Assembly: GCA_043718505.1 (NCBI GenBank)
Contig: JAYSVN010000016.1
Coordinates: 1-6,115, forward strand
Length of the DNA: 6,115 nucleotides
DNA from: JAGOSA01 sp043718505
GTDB lineage: Bacteria > Patescibacteriota > Minisyncoccia > Phycocordibacterales > UBA9973
Direction: 5' to 3'
Part shown: positions 1 through 5,348 of the stretch, piece after piece
Layout: every line of letters starts with the position of its first letter
Position numbering within the stretch: the stretch's first letter is position 1
Notes under the pieces: generated by a model
What the model was told of the DNA's origin: nothing
Seen by the model: the letters and a program-made list of their open reading frames with translations, nothing else
Database searches by the model: none
Position numbers and translations under genes: made by a program

Positions 1-3000
1 TTTATCTTTATCGCCCTTTGGTACAGGTAAAATTGATTGCACTGATTCACCGTCAGTGAGCGAAAGGAAATTCATAATAGACTTACCCTTTGTAGCGCGC
101 TTTCCTTCAGGAATATCGTACATCTTGATTTGGTAGGCTTTGCCGGTATTAGTAAAGAAGAGCAAATCGTTGTGCGTGTTTGCCGACAAAAGCATGGTCA
201 CAAAATCTTCTTCTTTGGTTTCAATATCAATCACCCCAACTCCGCCGCGCTTTTGGGCGCGATATTCACTCGGATCAGTGCGTTTGACGTAGCCGCCGGC
301 AGTGTAGACAAGCAAGGTTTCTTTCTCCGGAATAAGATCTTCTTCATTAATAGCTTTGACGCCACCCTTAATAACTTTAGTTCGACGATCATCACCGTAT
401 TTTTCGCGAATTTCTTTAAGTTCATCTGTAATAACACCAAATATTTTTTTCTCGCTTTTCAGCAGGGCTTCAAGTTCGGCGATGAGTTCTTGTTTTTCTT
501 TAAGTTCGAGATCAACGGCTTTACGTTCAAGTCCGGCAAGTTTCTGCAAACGCATTTCCAAAATAGCATCGGCTTGCAAATCAGTAAATTTGAACGTCTT
601 CATCAAATTCAGCTTAGCGACGGCAGCATCTTTTGATTCACGAATAGTCGTAATGACTTTATCAATATGATCGAGCGCTTTCTTGAGACCAAGCAAAATG
701 TGTTCGCGGTCTTTGGCTTTCTGCAAATCAAAACTCGTACGACGGCGCACGACAACCACACGATGATCGATAAATTCTTCAAGAATTGATTTGAGAGACA
801 GTGTCTGCGGTACTCCATCCACAAGCGCTACCATATTGAAGTTAAAATTTAGCTCAAGTTGTGTATGTTTGTATATATAGTTTAAAACTTTCTGAGGATG
901 CACGCCGGATTTGAGGTCAATTGCTACGCGAATGTCTTTTGTTGATTCATCGCGCAAACCTTTGATACCTTCAAGTTTTTTCTCCTGCACGAGAGAAGCG
1001 ATGTTTGTAATTAGGTCGGATTTATTAACACGATATGGAATAGAAGTAATGATAATCTGGAACATACCGCTTTTAGTTTCAACAATTTCAGCTTCACCAC
1101 GTGTCACTACGCCGCCACGGCCGGTTGAATAAGCATGCACGAGGTCACTGTGACCATATACGATACCGCCAGTTGGAAAGTCCGGTCCTTTGACATATTG
1201 CATAAGTTCTTCAGTTGTAGCATCCCCGTCTTCAATCAGGTGAAGTGTGGCGTCGACAACTTCTCCGAGATTATGCGGCGCGATGTTTGTTGCCATGCCG
1301 ACAGCAATACCGAGAATACCGTTCAATAAAAGTGCGGGAACTGCAGTTGGTAAAACCATTGGCTCTTTGCGAGTTGCATCGTAGTTTGATTTCCAATTAA
1401 CAGTATCTTTTTCCAGATCACGCAAAAGCTCTCCCGCAACTTTTGACATTTTGGCTTCGGTATAACGCATGGCCGCAGCGTTGTCGCCGTCAATTGAATT
1501 GTGGACAAAAACTCCAGCCGCTAAGGCAAAGTTATGGGTTTGATCGATAGTAATATCGTAAACATCCTCAAATTCCTTCAAAAATTCAATTTTTTTAACT
1601 TTGTGATTTCCCTTCAGTTCAATTTCAAGACGATTTTTATCACCACTATAGTATTTACTTATTCCTGTATTCCACAAAGTTGTTGCTTTATTCTTTGGAT
1701 AAACTTTGACAATTGCCTCTTGGTAATTAGATTCGGTTATTTCCAATCCATTTTGTAAAAGGTAACGGCAAATCGCATCAAATTTTATTTTGCCTGTTTT
1801 ATTGGTTGTATGATTTTTATTCCCCCTGATAATTCTTTCGTGCATCAATTTCTGATAATCGGGATTTTGCCAAAGACGAGTTAATGTCTTCGAAGCTGTT
1901 TTACTTATTTGTACTCGAATCTCAGGATGATCTTCGAAATACTTTTTCATTGAAATACTTTTCTGCTCGGACATATAAGCTCGATATACAGGATCTTGCC
2001 AATTTAGAAAATTGCGCAAAGCAATATTGTCGGCATTTCGTAGTCGATTTTCAGGCTTATCCCAAAAGGCTTTTCTGCCATCTGCGAGTTTTTTGACATA
2101 AACTTTGTCATTTTTGTGTCGCTCTTTTATAGTCTCTGAGTGCAATTTCCAGTGATCCTTCCAGTGCATTCGACTAAGATTATCCGGATTGTTATTGAAT
2201 TTATTAAAATCAACATGATGACGAGTTCTACCAGCAGATTTTTTATAAACGCCATTTTCAATATTAAAAGTATCAGCAAGGTAATGTGCAAAAACCCATT
2301 CACTTGTTTTTGGAAGGAAAACCATTTCGTAATTAGTCATATCAGCAAAACCAGAATCAGCTTTTGTCGATGGTCTTGTATAGAGAGGCATAAGTGACAT
2401 GCCTTGTTTCAGAAATTCAGCTTCGAGATAGGTGCCGTCTTTTAGCATGAATTTATGATTGAGGGTACAGCGAATTTCTTCTCCGTTATCGAGTACAACT
2501 TTCATAATTTCTGCTTTTTCTCTAGTTAGGCGCGGCTTTGTGACTTGCGCAATACCGACTGAACCGTCATTTTTTACAGTAAAAGTATAATTTTTCTTTC
2601 CTTGTTTGTCTTCTTCTATGAGTTCGCCAAATGAAAGATTCCTACCATCTGTAAGACGTACTTTTGTGTCAATTGTGAAGCAACCGAAGTTACCTTGCCC
2701 AAGCACGAGTGGATAACGCAAAGAAAAAGGCTGGACCATATTGACCATAGAATCATAGACAGCGGCATCGCCGTGCGGATGGTACTTACCAAGCACATCA
2801 CCCACCACAAGTGCAGATTTACGGAATTTGGCAGTCGAGGTAAGGCCGAGCTCACTCATTGAGTAGAGGATACGGCGATGAACGGGTTTGAGACCGTCGC
2901 GAACGTCAGGCAATGCTCGATCGGTAATAACCGACATGGCATAGTCGATAAAAGAGTCCTTCATTTCTTTGACGATCGAGACAGGGACAATACCCTGATG

Positions 3001-3033
3001 TTTTATTTCTTTTTTCTCAATTTCTTTACTCAT
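1..3033 (-). CDS. gyrA: DNA gyrase subunit A precursor, intein-containing, 3' end beyond the left edge
   Basis: Breakage-reunion subunit of DNA gyrase, which with GyrB introduces negative supercoils using ATP. The frame is open from ATG at 3033 to the left edge (1011 codons, no stop). Seen in order: YAMSVITDRALPD and GLKPVHRRIL (precursor residues 31-55), the HPHGDAAVYD quinolone-region motif (85-94), GQGNFG (112-117), then an intein at 118-512. The protein resumes at SIDGDNAAAMRY, with catalytic Tyr524 (Tyr129 after splicing), followed by the tower and coiled-coil parts. The C-terminal domain carries the GyrA box QKRGGVG at 927-933 (532-538 mature), which favours GyrA over ParC. Of the mature chain 616 residues are visible; about 200 more are expected to the left. 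The start follows the membrane-protein stop after one base (TAA-T-ATG), so the two are probably co-translated; no convincing Shine-Dalgarno is present. Extein arginines are all CGN codons. Confidence 0.97.
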   Translation of the reverse strand, partial: MSKEIEKKEIKHQGIVPVSIVKEMKDSFIDYAMSVITDRALPDVRDGLKPVHRRILYSMSELGLTSTAKFRKSALVVGDVLGKYHPHGDAAVYDSMVNMVQPFSLRYPLVLGQGNFGCFTIDTKVRLTDGRNLSFGELIEEDKQGKKNYTFTVKNDGSVGIAQVTKPRLTREKAEIMKVVLDNGEEIRCTLNHKFMLKDGTYLEAEFLKQGMSLMPLYTRPSTKADSGFADMTNYEMVFLPKTSEWVFAHYLADTFNIENGVYKKSAGRTRHHVDFNKFNNNPDNLSRMHWKDHWKLHSETIKERHKNDKVYVKKLADGRKAFWDKPENRLRNADNIALRNFLNWQDPVYRAYMSEQKSISMKKYFEDHPEIRVQISKTASKTLTRLWQNPDYQKLMHERIIRGNKNHTTNKTGKIKFDAICRYLLQNGLEITESNYQEAIVKVYPKNKATTLWNTGISKYYSGDKNRLEIELKGNHKVKKIEFLKEFEDVYDITIDQTHNFALAAGVFVHNSIDGDNAAAMRYTEAKMSKVAGELLRDLEKDTVNWKSNYDATRKEPMVLPTAVPALLLNGILGIAVGMATNIAPHNLGEVVDATLHLIEDGDATTEELMQYVKGPDFPTGGIVYGHSDLVHAYSTGRGGVVTRGEAEIVETKSGMFQIIITSIPYRVNKSDLITNIASLVQEKKLEGIKGLRDESTKDIRVAIDLKSGVHPQKVLNYIYKHTQLELNFNFNMVALVDGVPQTLSLKSILEEFIDHRVVVVRRRTSFDLQKAKDREHILLGLKKALDHIDKVITTIRESKDAAVAKLNLMKTFKFTDLQADAILEMRLQKLAGLERKAVDLELKEKQELIAELEALLKSEKKIFGVITDELKEIREKYGDDRRTKVIKGGVKAINEEDLIPEKETLLVYTAGGYVKRTDPSEYRAQKRGGVGVIDIETKEEDFVTMLLSANTHNDLLFFTNTGKAYQIKMYDIPEGKRATKGKSIMNFLSLTDGESVQSILPVPKGDKDK
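1834..2064 (-). repeat. Four tandem ~21-residue W/P repeats in the intein endonuclease
   Basis: Precursor residues 324-400 hold four degenerate units: W324-DKPENR, W345-QDPVYR, F366-EDHPEIR and W388-QNPDYQ. The conserved prolines (327, 348, 370, 391) are 21, 22 and 21 residues apart. Each unit is followed by a short, mostly helical-looking, Lys/Arg/Met-containing stretch. They sit directly after the HNH nuclease, where homing endonucleases usually carry DNA-recognition modules, so a DNA-binding role is likely. The function is inferred from position only. Confidence 0.75.
2119..2304 (-). other. HNH homing endonuclease domain inside the intein
   Basis: Precursor residues about 244-305. The stretch begins SEWVFAHYLADTFN and leads into RHHVDFNKFNNNPDNL followed by RMHWKDHWKLH. 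His272/His273, Asn285 and His294 (or His298) fit the His-Asn-His metal-finger nuclease pattern found in intein and group I intron endonucleases. Its expected role is to cut an intein-free gyrA allele at the joined insertion site and so spread the intein. Catalytic residues look intact; activity is inferred, not shown. Confidence 0.9.
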
Positions 3034-3034
3034 A

Positions 3035-3376
3035 TTATTCTTCGTTCTGTTTTACTGGCTCTCCGATATTTACTACTCCGTACGCATCGACAGTTACACT
3101 TCCATTTGATTGGGCCGTTTGAGGTGCGCTGGCATCGATGGTTGAAAGTTCAGCTTTGGTGCGGGAAAAAGCATTTTTGACATTATTGCTAAAAGCTTTA
3201 AACGGAGAGATTGATTCATTGAGAGATGATTTTGTTTCCGGCGAAGAGTATGTCGAAGAAAGTGACGTTAGCCAGAAAAAAGCAACCACGCCGGCAAATG
3301 TCATTGCAGCAAAAATCGCAATTTGATCGCGAACATGTGCTGGTTTCTTTCTTAAATTATTGACTATTTGACGCAT
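3035..3376 (-). CDS. Small single-pass membrane protein upstream of gyrA
   Basis: A 113-residue protein I do not recognise as a named family. The N-terminus is basic (MRQIVNNLRKKPAHVR), followed by one hydrophobic segment at about residues 19-39 (IAIFAAMTFAGVVAFFWLTS). After that comes a Ser/Thr/Asn-rich tail of about 74 residues ending in acidic NEE. The positive-inside rule suggests a cytoplasmic N-terminus and an exported tail; the segment is an uncleaved anchor rather than an obvious signal peptide. It lies between the MBL-fold gene (51-base gap) and gyrA (one-base gap), so it is probably the middle gene of one transcript. The gap upstream contains TATAAA-like boxes (for example minus strand 3403-3398) but no matching -35. 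Start codon ATG at 3376 has no Shine-Dalgarno. Three of its four arginine codons are CGN. Confidence 0.8.
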   Translation of the reverse strand: MRQIVNNLRKKPAHVRDQIAIFAAMTFAGVVAFFWLTSLSSTYSSPETKSSLNESISPFKAFSNNVKNAFSRTKAELSTIDASAPQTAQSNGSVTVDAYGVVNIGEPVKQNEE

Positions 3377-3427
3377 ATTTTATAATTTGAAAATGATTTT
3401 ATAGAAAATTTCAGATTTTATAAATTC

Positions 3428-4048
3428 CTACTTTGTTTGTGGTGATACCAGCATAATAGTACCATCTTTACCCTCCAAATCCTTTCGTTTTAAGGTTAAT
3501 TTGTCCATTACTTCCGGCTTTTCTGAACCTCCTTCTTTGATAAATTGCTTGAGTACATCGTCAGTATAATCAACCGGCACAATAATCATCGGTTCAAGTG
3601 ACATGGCCAGTTTGTAGCTATCTTTGGCGGTCATTTTGCCATCAAGCGGCAAAATCAAAATGTCAGGATTCATGAGAATTTCTTTTGTCTCGCCCGGCAT
3701 CTGAAGCGTATCAGTTTGACCAAGAATTGCGACTGTCATATTTTCGAGCGTCAGTGCATAGGCATTTTCTCGTCGGCCGTTTGCTTCAGCCATAAATCCG
3801 CCGGAAATAAAAACACCTTTAGCTTCATAGCTGCCAGGTCCGTCGATGACAAAAGGTTCACGATCACCGTATGAAAGTGTATTCGCTCCCGCATTATCAG
3901 GATCACTCGAAGTTGAAAGAGCAATGTCTGCGCCGTATGTTGAAATCTTTTTTGACCAAGGACTTTCTTTGCTTGGCGGATTAACGCCGATAACCGTATC
4001 GCCGTACTGAATTTTGAGGGCCCGCTTGCCGAAATATGTGATAATCAT
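3428..4048 (-). CDS. Degenerate metallo-beta-lactamase-fold protein (UlaG/Lactamase_B_3-like), metal ligands lost
   Basis: A 206-residue protein starting MIITYFGKRALKIQYG, the usual opening of small MBL-fold hydrolases (GHSCFKI in active members). The fold signature is still visible: ADIALS (40-45), GPGSYEAKGVFISG (70-83), NPDILILPLDG (128-137) and the PVDY strand end (158-161). Every expected zinc ligand is changed. The HxHxDH site aligns with S47-S-D-P-D-N52, the GD motif reads GQ (110-111), and the usual PMHY histidine is Asp160. It is therefore probably not a metal-dependent hydrolase; a structural or binding role is inferred. A longer frame begins at 4084, but I chose ATG 4048. It matches the family's N-terminus, and a good promoter lies between the two starts. 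It is the first gene of the leftward group leading to gyrA. Confidence 0.85.
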   Translation of the reverse strand: MIITYFGKRALKIQYGDTVIGVNPPSKESPWSKKISTYGADIALSTSSDPDNAGANTLSYGDREPFVIDGPGSYEAKGVFISGGFMAEANGRRENAYALTLENMTVAILGQTDTLQMPGETKEILMNPDILILPLDGKMTAKDSYKLAMSLEPMIIVPVDYTDDVLKQFIKEGGSEKPEVMDKLTLKRKDLEGKDGTIMLVSPQTK

Positions 4049-4055
4049 GGCCTTA

Positions 4056-4084
4056 AGTATAGCATTTTTTGAGCACAAATCCAA
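4056..4084 (-). promoter_or_regulatory. Extended -10 promoter for the MBL-fold gene, probably leaderless
   Basis: Minus strand reads TTGGAT (4084-4079), a 17-base spacer, then TGC-TATACT with the hexamer at 4061-4056. Seven bases follow and then ATG at 4048. Transcription would start at or next to the A of the ATG, giving a leaderless mRNA. The -35 matches the consensus only in TTG; the TG extension supports the -10. Confidence 0.7.
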
Positions 4085-4137
4085 GCGAAAATGGGTAATA
4101 AAAGCAGGTGCAAATGGTGAATTTTAGCTTGAAAATA

Positions 4138-4146
4138 TGGTATATT
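4138..4146 (+). promoter_or_regulatory. Extended -10 promoter for the uracil-DNA glycosylase, probably leaderless
   Basis: TGG-TATATT with the hexamer at 4141-4146 (5 of 6 consensus bases), then 7 bases, then ATG at 4154. This is the same spacing as in the divergent MBL-fold gene. The -35 position (about 4118-4123, TGAATT) is poor, so the element would rely on the TG extension. Confidence 0.65.
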
Positions 4147-4153
4147 TTGGCAT

Positions 4154-4762
4154 ATGAGTGTAAAAACCGACCATATTCCCGATTTGTCAGAAATTCATCA
4201 AAAATGGGCCGCAAAAAACACTTGCGAACTTAAAAAAACTGCTACTCAAGCAGTCTTTGGTAACGGTAATCCGCATGCCGAAATTGTCTTTATTGGCGAA
4301 GCTCCGGGCAAAAATGAAGATCTTGAAGGCAAGCCATTTGTCGGTGCCGCCGGAAAATTTTTGGACGAAATGTTAGCTGCCGCAAATTTAGTGCGCGGTG
4401 ATGTTTACATAACTAACATCGTTAAATATCGCCCGCCCAATAATCGTGATCCACTACCTGAAGAAATAAAAAGTTGCGCGCCGTGGTTGCATGAAGAACT
4501 CGCTGCAGTAAATCCGCGACTGATCGTTTTTCTCGGACGTCATTCGATGAATCACTTTTTTCCTGAAGCCAAAATTTCTGAAGTCCACGGTAAATTATTG
4601 ATCAAAAAAATTGCCAACTTCCCTACTCAACATTTTTTTGCTCTCTACCATCCTGCTGCAGCGCTTTACAATGGCTCAATGCGTGAGGTTTTAATTGCTG
4701 ATTTTAAGAAAGTTCCGAAGGTTATTGAGAAGATTAGGAGCGGGGAGCTCGAGAAGAATTAA
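4154..4762 (+). CDS. udg: Family-4 uracil-DNA glycosylase with incomplete Fe-S cysteine set
   Basis: Removes uracil from DNA, the first step of base-excision repair after cytosine deamination or dUTP incorporation. At 202 residues it has family-4 length. Motifs seen: AVFGNGNP (33-40), active-site motif 1 GEAPGKNED (48-56), PFVGAAGKFLD (61-71), VYITNIVKYRPPNNR (84-98), LGRHSMNHFF (127-136) and motif 2 HPAAALY (166-172). The KRRIH insert of UdgX is absent. Family-4 enzymes normally bind 4Fe-4S through CxxC, KCRPP and a Cys in ExxxC. Here only Cys24 and Cys108 remain. Aligning on VFGxGN, the first Cys of CxxC is Lys21, and KCRPP has become KYRPP (Tyr92), so a normal cluster cannot form. Start ATG 4154 sits 7 bases after a TATATT box. 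It is divergent from the MBL-fold gene and convergent with the 127-residue gene. Six of seven arginines are CGN. Confidence 0.93.
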   Translation: MSVKTDHIPDLSEIHQKWAAKNTCELKKTATQAVFGNGNPHAEIVFIGEAPGKNEDLEGKPFVGAAGKFLDEMLAAANLVRGDVYITNIVKYRPPNNRDPLPEEIKSCAPWLHEELAAVNPRLIVFLGRHSMNHFFPEAKISEVHGKLLIKKIANFPTQHFFALYHPAAALYNGSMREVLIADFKKVPKVIEKIRSGELEKN

Positions 4763-4797
4763 TAAAATAAAAACCTCTACCGGGCTTGGCAGAGGTT
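4761..4797 (-). terminator. Rho-independent terminator of the 127-residue gene
   Basis: AACCTCT (4772-4778) pairs with AGAGGTT (4791-4797) around a 12-base loop, with further CC/GG pairing possible inside it. On the minus strand the stem is followed by TTTTTATTTTATT (4773-4761). It lies just past the stop of the leftward gene (4818) and touches the 3' end of the glycosylase gene. On the plus strand the stem is followed only by mixed A/T, so it is weaker in that direction. Confidence 0.85.
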
Positions 4798-4817
4798 ATC
4801 TAAATCTTAAATTTAAT

Positions 4818-5201
4818 TTATTTTTGTTTTTTTCTTAGGTACTTCTGGCTGCCAAACTCTTTTATTTTGGCAGCAATAGCATATACAATTTCCTTATCAT
4901 TCATCACGGCAAAGTCCGGCTCATTCTTAGTAAAATCTTGCGTAGGTATTACTCCTTTATTATCTTCTAGGACGATGCCCGAAGCTCTCACTAGTAGCGT
5001 TTTTCTTGAATACCTTGTTTGTCTCAAGAATAAACCAAACCTTACTTCTTTTTCTCCTTGTGGGTCAAAGATCACAGCTGACATTTTTACTTTGCCAATT
5101 GTCACAGGAATTCCTCTTTTGGTCGTACCAAAAGGCATTTCGGCTTTAACTGTTCGGTAAAATTCATTAATAACTTTATCAACTAAGGGTTTATCTTCCA
5201 T
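4818..5201 (-). CDS. Hypothetical protein, 127 aa
   Basis: I do not recognise this protein. It is soluble-looking, with no signal peptide, membrane segment or cysteine. The N-terminus (residues 1-20) looks helical and charged. The middle (about 30-80) reads as alternating beta strands (GIPVTIGKVKMSAVIFD, EVRFGLFLRQTRYS, KTLLVRASGIVLED). The C-terminal part is helical (DKEIVYAIAAKIKEF, 102-116) and ends in a basic tail, KYLRKKQK. The plan resembles a small alpha-beta domain, but no family is claimed. It has its own promoter and terminator, and is divergent from the 231-residue gene. Seven of its eight arginine codons are AGA/AGG, unlike the GyrA extein, which suggests recent acquisition. The ATG at 5201 has no Shine-Dalgarno; a leader of about 25 bases is predicted. 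Confidence 0.82.
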   Translation of the reverse strand: MEDKPLVDKVINEFYRTVKAEMPFGTTKRGIPVTIGKVKMSAVIFDPQGEKEVRFGLFLRQTRYSRKTLLVRASGIVLEDNKGVIPTQDFTKNEPDFAVMNDKEIVYAIAAKIKEFGSQKYLRKKQK

Positions 5202-5233
5202 TTAGGTCTAGTTTTTTAACTGATTTTGTACAA

Positions 5234-5262
5234 ATGATAACATATATTGATTAATAAGTCAA
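5234..5262 (-). promoter_or_regulatory. Promoter of the 127-residue gene
   Basis: Minus strand TTGACT (5262-5257, 5 of 6), a spacer of exactly 17 bases, then TATCAT (5239-5234, 5 of 6) preceded by TG one base earlier. Transcription should start near 5227, leaving a leader of about 25 bases before ATG 5201. An inverted repeat overlaps the -35. Confidence 0.85.
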
Positions 5263-5264
5263 TA
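5245..5264. promoter_or_regulatory. Inverted repeat TATTGA-N8-TCAATA, possible operator
   Basis: Perfect 6-base arms at 5245-5250 and 5259-5264. It covers the -35 and half the spacer of the leftward promoter, where a bound dimeric regulator would block polymerase. The arms are AT-rich and short, so chance is possible. Confidence 0.45.
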
Positions 5265-5282
5265 GTTTATATCACAGTATAG

Positions 5283-5311
5283 TTGACATTATAGCTTTAA
5301 TATGCTATTGT
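5283..5311 (+). promoter_or_regulatory. Promoter of the 231-residue gene
   Basis: Perfect -35 TTGACA (5283-5288), a 17-base spacer, then TGC-TATTGT with the hexamer at 5306-5311 (4 of 6, with TG extension). Transcription should start near 5318. It is arranged back to back with the leftward promoter; the two -35 boxes are 20 bases apart. Confidence 0.85.
5291..5308. promoter_or_regulatory. Inverted repeat ATAGC-N8-GCTAT, possible operator
   Basis: Arms at 5291-5295 and 5304-5308 lie in the spacer and -10 of the rightward promoter. The 8-base gap equals that of the neighbouring inverted repeat, but the half-sites differ. Confidence 0.4.
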
Positions 5312-5322
5312 GTAAATTAATA

Positions 5323-5346
5323 ATGTTAAACCTTAAAAAAGAATAG
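5323..5346 (+). CDS. Possible 7-codon upstream ORF
   Basis: ATG at 5323 begins the peptide MLNLKKE and stops at TAG 5344-5346, two bases before the ATG of the 231-residue gene. Its start lies about 5 bases from the predicted transcription start, so it would be translated almost leaderless. It could feed ribosomes to the main start by reinitiation. It may also be chance in AT-rich sequence. Confidence 0.3.
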   Translation: MLNLKKE

Positions 5347-5348
5347 CC

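Larger units (their letters stand above)
1498..2682 (-). other. In-frame GyrA intein (395 aa) with HNH homing endonuclease
   Basis: Self-splicing protein element inside GyrA, precursor residues 118-512. Block A starts with the nucleophile Cys118 (CFTIDTKVRLTDG). Block B is TLNH at 190-193, giving the catalytic His193. Block F is VYDITIDQTHNF (491-502) with His500. Block G is AGVFVHN, ending in His511-Asn512. The +1 extein residue is Ser513, so all class 1 splicing residues are present. Between the splicing halves lies an HNH endonuclease (about 244-305) followed by four W/P repeats (324-400). The reading frame is intact, so both splicing and homing may be active. The joined exteins read GQGNFG-SIDGD, a perfect GyrA match, which fixes both borders. 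Base content differs from the host gene: two 60-base samples gave 28% and 32% GC, against 42% and 48% in extein. Seven of 21 arginines are AGA/AGG, against none of 29 in the exteins. Confidence 0.96.

Noticed and set aside
130..636. 168-residue plus-strand open frame
   Set aside because: It lies antisense within gyrA, has low-complexity Phe-rich translation, and no promoter or family resemblance; the minus-strand GyrA frame is certain here.
1534..2397. Plus-strand open frames at 1534-1758, 1884-2096 and 2140-2397
   Set aside because: All are antisense to the intein, whose minus-strand frame shows complete splicing and HNH motifs.
1..3033. gyrA as a disrupted gene carrying a large insertion
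   Set aside because: The insertion is in frame, begins with Cys, ends with His-Asn before Ser, and has all intein blocks, so it is a spliced intein, not a lesion.
1..3033. ParC (topoisomerase IV) instead of GyrA
   Set aside because: The C-terminal GyrA box QKRGGVG (Q532-G538 in mature numbering) is typical of gyrase.
3377..3427. Separate promoter for the membrane protein-gyrA pair
   Set aside because: TATAAA boxes occur in this AT-rich gap, but no -35 is found at suitable spacing, and no terminator follows the MBL-fold gene; read-through is simpler.
4049..4084. Upstream ATG at 4084 extending the MBL-fold protein to 218 residues
   Set aside because: The extra 12 residues match nothing in the family, and a promoter with a 17-base spacer and extended -10 sits between the two starts.
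4154..4762. UdgX-type cross-linking glycosylase
   Set aside because: The KRRIH loop is absent between the LGRHS segment and motif 2.
4772..4797. Hairpin as terminator of the glycosylase gene on the plus strand
   Set aside because: The plus-strand sequence after the stem is mixed A/T rather than a T run; the T run is on the minus strand.
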